A stretch of DNA of 64,000 nt, from assembly GCA_048360435.1 (NCBI GenBank), contig DBGCOP010000010.1, forward strand, positions 124,001-188,000. Direction: 5' to 3'. Under the pieces are notes generated by a model, which saw only the letters and a list, made by a program, of their open reading frames with translations, had not been told where the DNA came from and did no database searches. Made by a program: the position numbers and the translations under genes. This stretch comes from Limenecus sp048360435. GTDB taxonomy: Bacteria; Cyanobacteriota; Vampirovibrionia; Gastranaerophilales; Gastranaerophilaceae. This document shows positions 1 to 8,892 of this stretch, in pieces. Numbering within the stretch: position 1 is the stretch's first letter; every line of letters starts with the position of its first letter.

Positions 1-4
1 TCTG

Positions 5-29
5 TATAGATTTATCTATATGAATAAAA
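5..29. repeat. possible integrase arm-site repeat (copies at 5-29 and 1142-1210)
   Basis: The 12-mer TATAGATTTATC occurs at 5-16 and again at 1142-1153. TGAATAAAA follows at 21-29 and again at 1202-1210. The two copies sit on either side of the integrase gene, as arm-type integrase sites often do. The sequence is AT-rich, so chance similarity is possible. Confidence 0.25.
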
Positions 30-39
30 ATCAATGTAA

Positions 40-1068
40 TTAATCACTGTAATTTTCAAGTGCTTCAATTGCTTTTAATTTCCTTTCAGGAACAGGATGA
101 GCATATCTTTGAGTAGTTTTTAAATCAGCGTGTCCTAAAATTTCTTTTACAACTACAAGGTCAATACCAGCTGCAACCATTCTTGTGGCACTGGTGTGTC
201 GTAATCCATGAAAAGTCAAATTCGTAATTTCAGCTTTTTTACATACATTACGAAAGGCTTTAGACAGATATTTATAACCTGTTTGAGTAACAGGATTGGT
301 GAAAACATAATCAGATATGGCGTTTTGTTTGAGTTCCTTAAAAATTGCCATTAGCTCATTACATATAGGTATCTTACGAATTTTATTATTTTTAGTTTTT
401 AAAAGATTGATACACCTGTTTTTTAAATCTACATTCAAGCTCCACCGTAACTCCATAATCTCACCCCGTCTCATACCTGTAAGTAAGGCACATTTAATAA
501 TCGGTCTGAGATAAGTAAAATCACCAGTACAGTTTTCAAGTAATCTTTCTTCTTCTTTTTTTGTTAAAAATCGCTCTTTTATGTTATCTACTTTTAAAGG
601 TGTCAAATTGACTGCTAAACAGGGATTTTCTTTGACCATATTTTCTTTAATCGCAAGAGCAAACATTCTTCTTAAAATCCCGACTTCTCTATTAATAGTC
701 GCAGGTTTTACGCCGTTTTCATCTTTTCTAAATTTTCTGTACTGTTCTATTTTCTTCGGTGTTATATCTTTTAACGGCGTATTTTTAAAGAAATTTTTTA
801 AAATATTCACCTCTGACATATCATTTTTCCAGCCTGTTCTATTGTTTTTTGCGTATTCTATAAACATATCAACAATCACAGAAAACGGCTGTGTACCTTT
901 ATTTTCAACAAGATCATATCTACCCTGTAACAGGTCTGATTTTATTCTAACTTCGGCCATTTCAGCAGTTTTTTTATCAACAGCTTCAGGAATTGCTTTG
1001 TGATACTGTTGACCTTTAATAACAAATTTATAATACCAGCGACCGTTTTTATGTTTATAGACTGACAT
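40..1068 (-). CDS. tyrosine recombinase / phage-type integrase
   Basis: Site-specific recombinase that should integrate and excise the element at the tRNA-Gly site. From the ATG at 1068 (342 residues) it has an N-terminal arm-binding segment, a SAM-like core-binding domain (about 60-165) and a C-terminal catalytic domain. All catalytic residues are visible: R200 in TGMRRGE, H287 and R290 in HGLRH, H313 in LGH, and the nucleophile Y322 in RYAH. An upstream ATG at 1098 would add ten residues, but AAGGAG at 1078-1083 is well spaced for 1068. It is the leftmost gene, as expected of an integrase beside its attachment site. Length and motifs are normal, so it is probably active. Confidence 0.93.
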   Translation of the reverse strand: MSVYKHKNGRWYYKFVIKGQQYHKAIPEAVDKKTAEMAEVRIKSDLLQGRYDLVENKGTQPFSVIVDMFIEYAKNNRTGWKNDMSEVNILKNFFKNTPLKDITPKKIEQYRKFRKDENGVKPATINREVGILRRMFALAIKENMVKENPCLAVNLTPLKVDNIKERFLTKKEEERLLENCTGDFTYLRPIIKCALLTGMRRGEIMELRWSLNVDLKNRCINLLKTKNNKIRKIPICNELMAIFKELKQNAISDYVFTNPVTQTGYKYLSKAFRNVCKKAEITNLTFHGLRHTSATRMVAAGIDLVVVKEILGHADLKTTQRYAHPVPERKLKAIEALENYSD

Positions 1069-1250
1069 TTTTATCTGCTCCTTTTGATTAATTATCACGT
1101 CGTAAGAAGCTTAAAGTCAACGCACGCAACACTTTCACCCATATAGATTTATCGAAATCAAACCAAAATAGTAAAAATTAATTTATTTCCATATAACTCT
1201 ATGAATAAAATTAAAAATTTACAAATTTTTATATATTTTTTGGACTGTTT

Positions 1251-1793
1251 TTATTCGTCTGAATTAGTTTTTAACTCTTCAACCAACCTTTGAAACAGCG
1301 GGTTATTACCTAAATTTTTTATAGTTATTCTTTTCCATTCGTCTTCTGTTAATTCAGATTCAGAAGAAGTTAAAGAAGAAGTATTTTCTTTATTTATTAA
1401 TATATTATTGTCATAAGCTACTTCGGAAATATTCCCTAAGCAAGTTTGAGAACTTCCATAAGTAACTTTGGGGACGAGGTTTAGATATCCTAAGCAGGTT
1501 AAAGTAAATTTGTAATGTATTCTTTTATTTATTTTTTCTTTTTTTAATATATTTTTAGTTTCTAATTCCTTTACAGCTTGAAATACTGATACTTCACTTA
1601 ACCCCGTACAATCAGCGATCGTCTTTTGTGTAGGATACGCATAACCTAAATTCGGATTCCAAAAGTCAACAATACACCTTAACACCAATCTTGAAGACAT
1701 CATCAGGTTTATCTTTGAAAACATTCTGCTTGTTGTAATGAGTTTGTTTAATTCAAAACTACTTTTGTTTATCTTAAATTCTGATTTCCTCAT
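1251..1793 (-). CDS. winged-helix replication-type HTH protein
   Basis: A 180-residue protein with an N-terminal basic segment and a helix-turn-helix at about 50-90 (YPTQKTIADCTGLSEVSVFQAV). This arrangement is usual in plasmid and phage replication-associated HTH proteins, where a wing follows (LKKEKINKRIHYKF). The second half is polar and lacks a recognised domain. It overlaps the upstream methylase-like gene by about 20 bases, so the two are probably co-translated. The start at 1793 has AAGG seven bases upstream; a TTG one codon earlier is the alternative. A role in replication or copy control of the element is inferred from fold and position, not shown. Confidence 0.7.
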   Translation of the reverse strand: MRKSEFKINKSSFELNKLITTSRMFSKINLMMSSRLVLRCIVDFWNPNLGYAYPTQKTIADCTGLSEVSVFQAVKELETKNILKKEKINKRIHYKFTLTCLGYLNLVPKVTYGSSQTCLGNISEVAYDNNILINKENTSSLTSSESELTEDEWKRITIKNLGNNPLFQRLVEELKTNSDE

Positions 1794-2514
1794 CAATTAG
1801 CCTTAATTGTACAGGTTCACCACTTTGTACTTCTTCAATTTCTTTAAATTCTTTGAGTCGTCTGTAAAACCCATTGATAAAAAACATCGGTGTGTATAAT
1901 GTTTCTTTTACCTTCAGTGTTAAACTGTCTCCAAGTTGGACTTTTGCTGCTATTCCTAACAAAGACAGCTGTAAATAAGCCATTTTATAACATATTTCTT
2001 CAATATCCATTGCCGCTACATATAATTTCTGTTGAAAATTTATTCCTTCCTCTTTCATACAATCCGCAAAGGCAATAACCATACCGCCACTACCACAACA
2101 CGGTTCACACATTGTGATAAAATCTTTGTTTTCAATATCTACCTTTAGATTTATGCAGTGTAGTCTCCCCATTAGTTTACTGACATGGTATGGTGTGAAA
2201 AATTGACCTTTTCTGTGTTCTCCAAGACCGTTCATATTAAACATTTCACCTAAAAAATCTTTCATTCCCATATCAAGTGAAATCAAAGTGTAAGCGTTCA
2301 TTGCAGCAAAGTAATCAAGCTGTTTTCTGGAATATTTTTTAGCCGTGTTTAAATATTTTTCTTCAATAATTTGTGACCTGTAAAAAGGTTGGGCTATTGA
2401 GTAAATTGATAACGTCAAAAAATCATTAAAAATTTCTGACACTGATTTTGAGGTATCAACCTCATGTAATAACCTGTTGAATTCCTTTGGTATGTTAACC
2501 CGTTTGTCTTTCAT
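1774..2514 (-). CDS. N-6 DNA methylase-like protein lacking the NPPY motif
   Basis: A 246-residue protein related to the methyltransferase domain of type I restriction HsdM subunits. QFFTP (104-108) and the S-adenosylmethionine loop EPCCGSGG (137-144) are clear, and GDSL (195-198) marks the end of the cofactor half. The catalytic (N/D)PP(Y/F) motif that should follow is absent; the chain instead runs through LYTPMFFINGFYRRL and ends soon after. No target-recognition domain or restriction subunit is nearby. The protein probably binds SAM or DNA but may not methylate. Such shortened methylase domains occur on mobile elements, but their job is not settled. AGGATAAG precedes the ATG. Confidence 0.75.
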   Translation of the reverse strand: MKDKRVNIPKEFNRLLHEVDTSKSVSEIFNDFLTLSIYSIAQPFYRSQIIEEKYLNTAKKYSRKQLDYFAAMNAYTLISLDMGMKDFLGEMFNMNGLGEHRKGQFFTPYHVSKLMGRLHCINLKVDIENKDFITMCEPCCGSGGMVIAFADCMKEEGINFQQKLYVAAMDIEEICYKMAYLQLSLLGIAAKVQLGDSLTLKVKETLYTPMFFINGFYRRLKEFKEIEEVQSGEPVQLRLIDEEIRI

Positions 2515-2593
2515 CGCTCTTATCCTATTTTTATACCTTTAAAGATATATTCACCCGACAGGAAAGGAATATCACCGATGAAATAAACTTACA

Positions 2594-3184
2594 TCAGGTT
2601 TTTAAATAACGATATAAATTACCTGTGCTTGTTTGACACTCCCTCGCAATAACTGTTTTAGGTACGTTCAAACCCACTAAATACAGTATTTTTTCCCTGT
2701 AAACATCAAGCTTTGACTTTCCTTTCTTACCTTTTGGACGACCTAACTTCACACCGCTTGCTTTCTTCGCCTGTAAAGCTTCTTTCGTTCTCAAACTGAT
2801 TAAATCCCTTTCTAATTGAGCGACAAGCGCAAATATTGTTGAAGTTATTACAGCTGTTATACTTTTGTCATTACTCGAAAAATTTTCTTTTAACGAATAC
2901 AAAACAAACCCTTTTTCTTTTGATAAATTAAGTATTTCCAAAATCTGTGTAATCGACCTCGCAAGCCTCGATAATTCAGGCACAATCAAAACATCATCAA
3001 TACCCATTCTCTCAATCAATAACCCCAACTCACGCTTACGGAAATGCAGCTTGCCTGTAACTTTTTCCTCAATAAACTCAATATTCCCTAACCTTTTGTC
3101 ATTGGCGAACTTTAAAATCTCGAGTTTGTTCTTTTCAGTGTCCTGTTCTAAAGTACTGACACGGAGGTAAGCAAAAACGGTCAT
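2594..3184 (-). CDS. serine recombinase / resolvase
   Basis: A 196-residue small serine recombinase. The N-terminal catalytic domain begins YLRVST with the nucleophile at Ser10. It has the conserved LSRLARS segment and a LERDLISLRTKEALQAKKASG helix leading to GRPKG, followed by a C-terminal HTH (VPKTVIARECQTSTGNLYRYL). This is the full-length resolvase/invertase layout (about 180-200 residues), not a large serine integrase. The start at 3184 has AAAGGA ten bases upstream; the longer reading from 3229 adds an unrelated 15-residue tail. Likely roles are resolving element dimers or inverting a segment; no res site was identified with confidence. Confidence 0.9.
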   Translation of the reverse strand: MTVFAYLRVSTLEQDTEKNKLEILKFANDKRLGNIEFIEEKVTGKLHFRKRELGLLIERMGIDDVLIVPELSRLARSITQILEILNLSKEKGFVLYSLKENFSSNDKSITAVITSTIFALVAQLERDLISLRTKEALQAKKASGVKLGRPKGKKGKSKLDVYREKILYLVGLNVPKTVIARECQTSTGNLYRYLKT

Positions 3185-3400
3185 AGGCTGTCCTTTCATT
3201 TCTTTTTTTGACGTGTAAAAACAAGGCAATTAAAAAATTAACTGCCTGTAAACGAAAAATATATATTATCCTATAAATACGTATAAATCTTATTTTATTA
3301 TATAAATCCATACACTAAAACTCACCCGTTTTTACTGTAGGAATTCATACAATGTAAACGAACGGTTTAAATGTACTTTAATGTATTATTTTACTTACTA

Positions 3401-6400
3401 TTATAAAGTTAAAAGCTTTATATCTGTCGCAATTCTACCTTTTGGAGTAAATGCAGGTATAAATGATACAGTCATATTTGTTTCCAGGGCCAAACCATTA
3501 TATTTTGAGCCAGGACACATAAACTCAGGATATTCTTCTGTATCAATAATTGAACAACCCGATTTTACTGTTTTAACTCGACCATTTAGTCTAACAAAAT
3601 TTTCAGGTTCTTTAATAAATGGTTTAAAATAAATTTGGTACAAATCAATACCTGAAGTATCACGTTTCATAAATTCGATAAATACATCTTTTGACTCTTT
3701 AAAATTTTTATTCATAAAAAGTACTCCGCCATACAATGAAATGAATCTAGGATCAGAATACCCGTATAATGTTGCCTGTTTCAAGATAGAAATAGCTTCA
3801 GCATAACTACATCCTAAAGCAAGTACTGCATAGGTATATTCAATAAAAGCTCTATATTCACTATGATCAAGTATTATTACCGGTTTTAATATATCGACAG
3901 CCTCTTGATAACGTTTATTTTGTCTATAAGCACGAGCTAATAAAAAACGCACAATCATACTATTTCCATTTTCTTTCAAGGCTTTTTCCAAGCAGTGTAT
4001 TCGTGAAGATTGTTCATTTAAATAATCTTGAATTTTTGAAGATTCAATTAAAAGACTTTCTTTCTGCTTAACTTTCTTCAGTCCAATATTTATAACATTT
4101 TCAGCTTTGGCAATATAATCCGTTTCTTCTTGTTCAGAAATTTGGGAAATTAATTTAGCCCAATTTAAATACAATTGAGCTAATCCTTGATAACTATACT
4201 CATCTTTAGAATACATAGCTAGGGCTTGGTTAAAACAATCTTCACTTTGCAAAAGCCTTTTTCTTGCTATGTCCAATGGTGACTCTTTCATCATTTCTGA
4301 TAGAATCAATCCTTTTGTATGATATAAAATTCTGGCACTTTTATTTATTGATAAGGATTCCTCTATTTGGCTTAATGCAAGGTTCATTTTATGGGCTCTT
4401 AAAAGCATTCTTGCGTAATGTTGTCTTACATAGGGGTTATCAGGATCTTTATTTATTGCTCTATCAAAAAATTTGGTTTTGTCCTCAAGCGTTTTTAAAG
4501 AATCAATAAAATGGTCAGAACAAATAAATGCCTTAAATGCTAATTTGTCTACATTATAATACAAGTTCAAATTATCTAGTGCATCCTGAGTTATTTGTTG
4601 TTTTAAGGATTGTTCTCCGCATCTTTCCCATACTATTTGAGATATAATACGATGTCTTGCCCTAAGCGCATATATTCCATTTTCCTCATCTAAACAATCA
4701 TAAATCATTATTCCGTCTGTATTTGCATGAGTAAGTTCATATAATTCTTTTTCTTCAACATTTAAAATGTTAGCTAGTATACTTTGCCTTATATATGCAC
4801 CATGTTGGTAAAAACAACAAACGGTTAAGTATGCTTTTTGAGAAAAATCACTATTAATTCCACGAAATTCATCTTCAATAATTGCATCAAAACTTTTACC
4901 TTCAGTTGCCTCACGTATTGTAACCAATAATTCACTACTGTAGTTTTTCTTTATTGCCGCAATTTGCATTTCGTATGACAAATTTGCAAGATGATTTAAT
5001 TCATCATTTTCGCGAAGTAGTGCAATTAATCTATCAATTTCTCCATCACTTAAAGGTAATATTTCGAAAAAATCTGCTTGTAGTTTTGAACTAACTTGTT
5101 GCCATTCATTTTTTCTTTCACCTAAAATAAACATACAACTTTTCTTTGCATCGTTATATTTTTTATATAATGTATTAATTATTTCAATATTATCTGCTGC
5201 GTTATCAATAAAAAATATAGCCTTATCATCTGATAGAGAGAGAGCATATTCTATATCTCCTTCTCTTATGTCTTTAAATGGTTTATGAAAAAATATTCTA
5301 CCGGCTTTATCCCAAACCGCTCTTTTGGCCAAAACCATCATTAATGTAGTTACTCCATAGCCTGCTGAACCTAAAATTACAGAAACTTTAGGCCGTATTG
5401 ATAAACTTGTGCAATAATCTAATATTGAGTCGTAAACATCATCTTCTATATCACGTGCGAAATAACCGGAATTACCAATAAGAGACCAATTCGGTTTTTC
5501 ACCACGTAAAAAATCAGAAATATTCGGTTTTTCATTAAACGGTGCATTATTAATAAAATCCCAAGCAGATAACAAACGTAATACCGAAGTAGGATTTTTC
5601 TCAAATGCATTTTGTAAATCTGTTGGAATATTTTTAACCAATTCCTTTCTTTTAGTCGTATCTATATACGTATCGTTAAGGTCTTTGGAAATTTCTTTAA
5701 CAAATTCAGTAAAAGTACATTTAATTGTTTCTATATTACTATCTTTCAAAATTGCAACATCAATTTCATTTGGAAATGGATCGATTCTATATGAATATGG
5801 TAATGAATTCGGTGTAAACTCTTCTCTAATTTCGGTAAATAACTGTTTCCAATTTGAATCATTATTTGAATATCCAATATATAGTATATTTGAAGTTGCA
5901 AAATGATATTTTAATTGTTCGAACATCATTTTTCTTTTTTCTGCGTATTTTGTATAATCTCTCTCAGTAAGTATTATATGTGGATCTTCATCAATAAACA
6001 GTGAACCATGCAGATAATATATTGGTACCTGAAATCTTGGATCAAAATCCATAAGATTTTGATTATAAGTTATATAATGTGGTTCTAAAGCCGGTTTTGA
6101 ACAAGAATCAAAAGCTTGTTGGAGACAATTATCATAATTTGTTGTATAAATAGCTTTCCATCTGACAGTCGGTATCCATTTATAAATATCATCCGGTTTC
6201 ATTTTTGAAAATATTTGTTTAATATAAGTTTCAAGCTCAATACGACTTTTGTTTTTTATTTCAACATATTGTGAAACTTTAGCTAAATCCGAACAATCAA
6301 TTCCTGGAGTAAACTTTTCTACTATTGATTTAGCTAACTCTATTCCTGTCGGTGCATTGCATCCATATTCATCGAACATATTCTTGCCTATACCTGAACC

Positions 6401-6463
6401 AATAAACAAAACACACTGTCCAGATTCCAAAGCTTGTTTCAGACCATATGGAATTTCAATCAT
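3401..6463 (-). CDS. SIR2 - STAND-like P-loop - TPR protein, probable anti-phage NADase
   Basis: A 1020-residue three-part protein. Residues 1-270 are a SIR2-like domain with GSG (22-24), TTNYDN (107-112), LHG with H152, and IGYSNND (196-202), so the residues SIR2 domains use to cut NAD+ are kept. Residues about 340-630 form a P-loop NTPase: GSAGYGVTT (365-373) fills the Walker A position, but valine 371 replaces the invariant lysine, and AIFFIDN (415-421) resembles Walker B. Residues about 640-980 are TPR-like helices. This order matches SIR2-STAND defence proteins such as Avs5, where phage sensing triggers NAD+ depletion. It lies on the mobile element 80 bases downstream of an Xre gene. GGAGG sits six bases before the ATG. 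Confidence 0.85.
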   Translation of the reverse strand: MIEIPYGLKQALESGQCVLFIGSGIGKNMFDEYGCNAPTGIELAKSIVEKFTPGIDCSDLAKVSQYVEIKNKSRIELETYIKQIFSKMKPDDIYKWIPTVRWKAIYTTNYDNCLQQAFDSCSKPALEPHYITYNQNLMDFDPRFQVPIYYLHGSLFIDEDPHIILTERDYTKYAEKRKMMFEQLKYHFATSNILYIGYSNNDSNWKQLFTEIREEFTPNSLPYSYRIDPFPNEIDVAILKDSNIETIKCTFTEFVKEISKDLNDTYIDTTKRKELVKNIPTDLQNAFEKNPTSVLRLLSAWDFINNAPFNEKPNISDFLRGEKPNWSLIGNSGYFARDIEDDVYDSILDYCTSLSIRPKVSVILGSAGYGVTTLMMVLAKRAVWDKAGRIFFHKPFKDIREGDIEYALSLSDDKAIFFIDNAADNIEIINTLYKKYNDAKKSCMFILGERKNEWQQVSSKLQADFFEILPLSDGEIDRLIALLRENDELNHLANLSYEMQIAAIKKNYSSELLVTIREATEGKSFDAIIEDEFRGINSDFSQKAYLTVCCFYQHGAYIRQSILANILNVEEKELYELTHANTDGIMIYDCLDEENGIYALRARHRIISQIVWERCGEQSLKQQITQDALDNLNLYYNVDKLAFKAFICSDHFIDSLKTLEDKTKFFDRAINKDPDNPYVRQHYARMLLRAHKMNLALSQIEESLSINKSARILYHTKGLILSEMMKESPLDIARKRLLQSEDCFNQALAMYSKDEYSYQGLAQLYLNWAKLISQISEQEETDYIAKAENVINIGLKKVKQKESLLIESSKIQDYLNEQSSRIHCLEKALKENGNSMIVRFLLARAYRQNKRYQEAVDILKPVIILDHSEYRAFIEYTYAVLALGCSYAEAISILKQATLYGYSDPRFISLYGGVLFMNKNFKESKDVFIEFMKRDTSGIDLYQIYFKPFIKEPENFVRLNGRVKTVKSGCSIIDTEEYPEFMCPGSKYNGLALETNMTVSFIPAFTPKGRIATDIKLLTL

Positions 6464-6543
6464 AAGGAGCCTCCATTAAAAAATATTTCATTATAACTTT
6501 ACTACAAAAATAGAATGTAGAGAATAATATGGCATATACTGTT

Positions 6544-6864
6544 TTACTTCAAATACCCGAAAATAAGCTTGTGTATTCTTTGAACATCTTTTTCTGATGA
6601 GGTTGAAAGTTCTGTGTTGATTTCTTTTATCAATTCTTCTTTTGTCTTTAAGTGTCCGAAGTTGAATAAATCAGCCATTGTGACATCAAGAGCGTTTGCC
6701 AGTTTTTCAAGGTTTTCAAAACTCGTGAAGTAATATCCTGTTTCTATACGACTTATTGTCTGTAAATCCAGTCCTACTTTTTCAGCTAGTTTTTCCTGTG
6801 TAAGTTTTTTCCTCTCCCTGAGTTCTTTTATACGTTTTCCGAATACTTTGTTGCCCGATGACAT
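6544..6864 (-). CDS. Xre/Cro-type HTH regulator
   Basis: A 106-residue repressor-type protein. Residues 8-65 are a standard HTH_XRE domain (IKELRERKKLTQEKLAEKVGLDLQTISRIETG), followed by a short C-terminal helix that may dimerise. It is transcribed toward the SIR2 gene (80-base gap) and away from the two exported cargo genes, so it is well placed to hold the defence gene silent. Its C-terminus (RIHKLIFGYLK) resembles that of the second Xre protein at 15369 (RIYRLIINLLY). An operator-like motif shared by both lies in its upstream region. The promoter and partner are inferred. Confidence 0.88.
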   Translation of the reverse strand: MSSGNKVFGKRIKELRERKKLTQEKLAEKVGLDLQTISRIETGYYFTSFENLEKLANALDVTMADLFNFGHLKTKEELIKEINTELSTSSEKDVQRIHKLIFGYLK

Positions 6865-7024
6865 AACTGCTCCTTTTCTCTCATGCTATCGGACAAACTG
6901 TTACACAAGAATATAGTCTACTGTATAAATATGATGTTTTATTATGCGTTATATGTATAATAAAATAGCAAAACGTATAAAATATTATTTGTTTTTGTTG
7001 TTTCCCTAATAAAAAGGTTGATAA
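6865..7024. promoter_or_regulatory. divergent control region with Xre operator-like motif
   Basis: The 160 bases between the divergent Xre gene and the exported-protein genes are very AT-rich. ACTGTATAAATATG at 6920-6933 is close to ACTGTATTCAATATG found beside the second Xre gene at 15784. TATAAT-like hexamers occur near 6955 and TATAAA near 6977. AAAAAGG at 7012-7018 is the ribosome site of the plus-strand gene. Confidence 0.4.
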
Positions 7025-7513
7025 ATGAAAAAAATACTTATCCTGTTATTTATAACTCTACTGCTTCAAAAGGCTGTATTTGCTTACTATGAAGTTGAGA
7101 TAGAGGGCTTGAATATGCCTTTGAGAAATTACAACACAGAATATCAGGAACATACTCGACCTCAAAAAACAATAGAACCAAAATCCCAAAAACAGGCATG
7201 CTTTGATGAATTAAAATTGTTAAAGGTTGTTCTTTCTTATGATGATTTTTCCGCTCAAAAATCTAAACAGGCATGTGACCATATATGCGGGAATATTAGA
7301 CCCTGTTACATTATATTTCAACGAGTACAAAAAGGTCTAACAATTTCTGATATTGGCTCAGATATTGAAAAATGTTATTACCGAACTATGGGGTATGACC
7401 AAAATACTGCCTACAAACAACATCTCGAACGTGTGAAATGGAGAAAAGAAAATTTAAAAAACAGCGGTTATTATGAACAACAAAAACAGGTTTGTGAAAG
7501 TATGAGAGAGTAA
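7025..7513 (+). CDS. small exported Cys-rich protein
   Basis: A 162-residue protein of unknown function. It opens with a clear signal peptide (MKKILILLFITLLLQKAVFA) that would be cut before YYEVEIEG. The mature part is polar and has six cysteines, enough for three disulfides, which suits an oxidising periplasm or an extracellular location. It ends with a charged segment rich in Lys, Gln and Glu. AAAAAGG seven bases before the ATG supports the start. It is ten bases or so ahead of the next exported cargo gene and was probably acquired with it. I do not recognise the family. Confidence 0.75.
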   Translation: MKKILILLFITLLLQKAVFAYYEVEIEGLNMPLRNYNTEYQEHTRPQKTIEPKSQKQACFDELKLLKVVLSYDDFSAQKSKQACDHICGNIRPCYIIFQRVQKGLTISDIGSDIEKCYYRTMGYDQNTAYKQHLERVKWRKENLKNSGYYEQQKQVCESMRE

Positions 7514-7555
7514 TTAATCCATATGATAATTAAATTATGTAAAGGAAATAATAAT

Positions 7556-8539
7556 ATGATCCCAAAAGATATACATAAAAATTTTTTTAGTTCTAAAAGC
7601 TACATCTGTATTATTTTAGTTACACTTATATTCTGTTGTACGGGTGCCTTTGCATATATAAATAATTCTTCTACATATGAAGAAAATAAAAAAGAGCCAG
7701 TGTATAAACAAATAAAAGAAAGTAAACTTTATCCTGTATATAAAATGAAAAAAGATAAGGTTGTCTTTATAAATAAATACGGAACACCTATATTTGAAGT
7801 TGATAATAAAGAATACGGAGTAATCGGAGAATTTAACGAAGGTTATATTTTTCTTGGCAAAGTAATAAAAAGTATTCATACTGGATATGAAGATTTCCCA
7901 AACATTCCAATTATAGTCAGATATTCAATTTTCGACTCAACTGGTTCATATATCACAACCGTTAAACCAGATATATTTATGTATCATCCATTAGAAGGTA
8001 AAGCTATTCCGTTTTTTTATAGAGGCAGAGCTCGAATTGTAGTGGCTGAACAAATGGATAACGATGAAATAGCAGAAGAAATCGCAGAAACATATGATAT
8101 AAATATAAGAGGAGAGCGATTACCTGATACATATTATGTTAGCATTAATAAAGATCGCAAATATTTTGAAGATGTCAAAATATACTATAATCAAGATGCA
8201 ACAAAATATGGATACATACATTATGATGGAATAGAAATAACACCGCCTATCTATGATGTACCTCCTGCGGGCTATGATTATTGGAATCCTAATTTTGCTA
8301 ATGGTGTAGCTCTTGTAAAATTGAACGGAAAGTTCGGTTACATAAATAAAAAAGGAGAATATATTATTAAACCAACTCTTGAGTATGCACAAAGCTTTTC
8401 AAATCAAAGTGTAGATTATTCAAGCTATGGATTCGCATATCTTGTACATGACCTAGCCTACATTGTTTCTGATACTCGTGAAGGATATATAAATACAAAA
8501 GGCGAGTTTGTTTGGTCAATACCCAAACAACAATACTAA
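7556..8539 (+). CDS. membrane-anchored WG-repeat-like protein
   Basis: A 327-residue protein with one N-terminal hydrophobic segment (ICIILVTLIFCCTGAFAYI) acting as anchor or signal peptide. The rest carries WG-type beta repeats: KVVFINKYGTPIFEV, KYGYIHYDGIEITPPIYD, KFGYINKKGEYIIKP and EGYINTKGEFVWSIP, with the typical G-Y-I-x-x-x-G core. WG repeats are presumed protein-interaction modules. The start at 7556 has AAAGGA ten bases upstream, whereas an ATG at 7523 has no ribosome site. It lies directly behind the Cys-rich exported gene and ends over the last bases of the opposite-strand gene. The exact role on the element is unknown. Confidence 0.78.
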   Translation: MIPKDIHKNFFSSKSYICIILVTLIFCCTGAFAYINNSSTYEENKKEPVYKQIKESKLYPVYKMKKDKVVFINKYGTPIFEVDNKEYGVIGEFNEGYIFLGKVIKSIHTGYEDFPNIPIIVRYSIFDSTGSYITTVKPDIFMYHPLEGKAIPFFYRGRARIVVAEQMDNDEIAEEIAETYDINIRGERLPDTYYVSINKDRKYFEDVKIYYNQDATKYGYIHYDGIEITPPIYDVPPAGYDYWNPNFANGVALVKLNGKFGYINKKGEYIIKPTLEYAQSFSNQSVDYSSYGFAYLVHDLAYIVSDTREGYINTKGEFVWSIPKQQY

Positions 8540-8763
8540 TGCCTATACTCACTCATAAGAATATCAAGACAACGGATGATTTGGCTTATTGTCATACCTT
8601 GCTTATCAAATTTTTCGTACATTTTTCTGTATAGTAAAATGGTTTCGTTTGCCTGTTTTGCGTTTTCTAGACTCTTTTTGAGTGACTGCATGCGATTGCG
8701 GTGACGGGTTTGCTCCTGATCAATTTGGTTTTGTATATTTACAATCTGTTGTGAATTATCCAC
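8536..8763 (-). CDS. short coiled-coil protein
   Basis: A 75-residue protein predicted to be a single long helix: DNSQQIVNIQNQIDQEQTRHRNRMQSL is a heptad-like coiled coil, followed by a short helical tail. It starts with GTG, with AAAGGAG eight bases upstream, one of the best ribosome sites in the element. It ends 4 bases inside the convergent WG-repeat gene. Its 5' leader from 8764 to 8890 is rich in hairpins. Function is not recognised; a small regulatory or replication accessory protein would fit. Confidence 0.6.
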   Translation of the reverse strand: MDNSQQIVNIQNQIDQEQTRHRNRMQSLKKSLENAKQANETILLYRKMYEKFDKQGMTISQIIRCLDILMSEYRH

Positions 8764-8794
8764 CTGATTTTCTCCTTTATTTTAATATAAAAAA

Positions 8795-8890
8795 CAGTCA
8801 TAAACCTCGATTACAAGCGAGTTATGAGAGGTTTTATGCTCTGTGTACAGGGTTACTATACCCTCTGACATTTTCGTTTGTTAAAACCGC
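8795..8890 (-). other. structured leader of the coiled-coil gene or small RNA
   Basis: Two hairpins are visible. AGGGT pairs with ACCCT around 8858-8873, and AAACCTC (near 8803) pairs with GAGGTTT (near 8835), with an alternative inner CTCG/CGAG pairing. On the minus strand the second hairpin is followed by ATGACTGTTTTTT, which resembles a terminator or attenuator just ahead of the coiled-coil gene. No known riboswitch was recognised. It could be a copy-control RNA of the nearby replication module. Confidence 0.35.
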
Positions 8891-8892
8891 GT

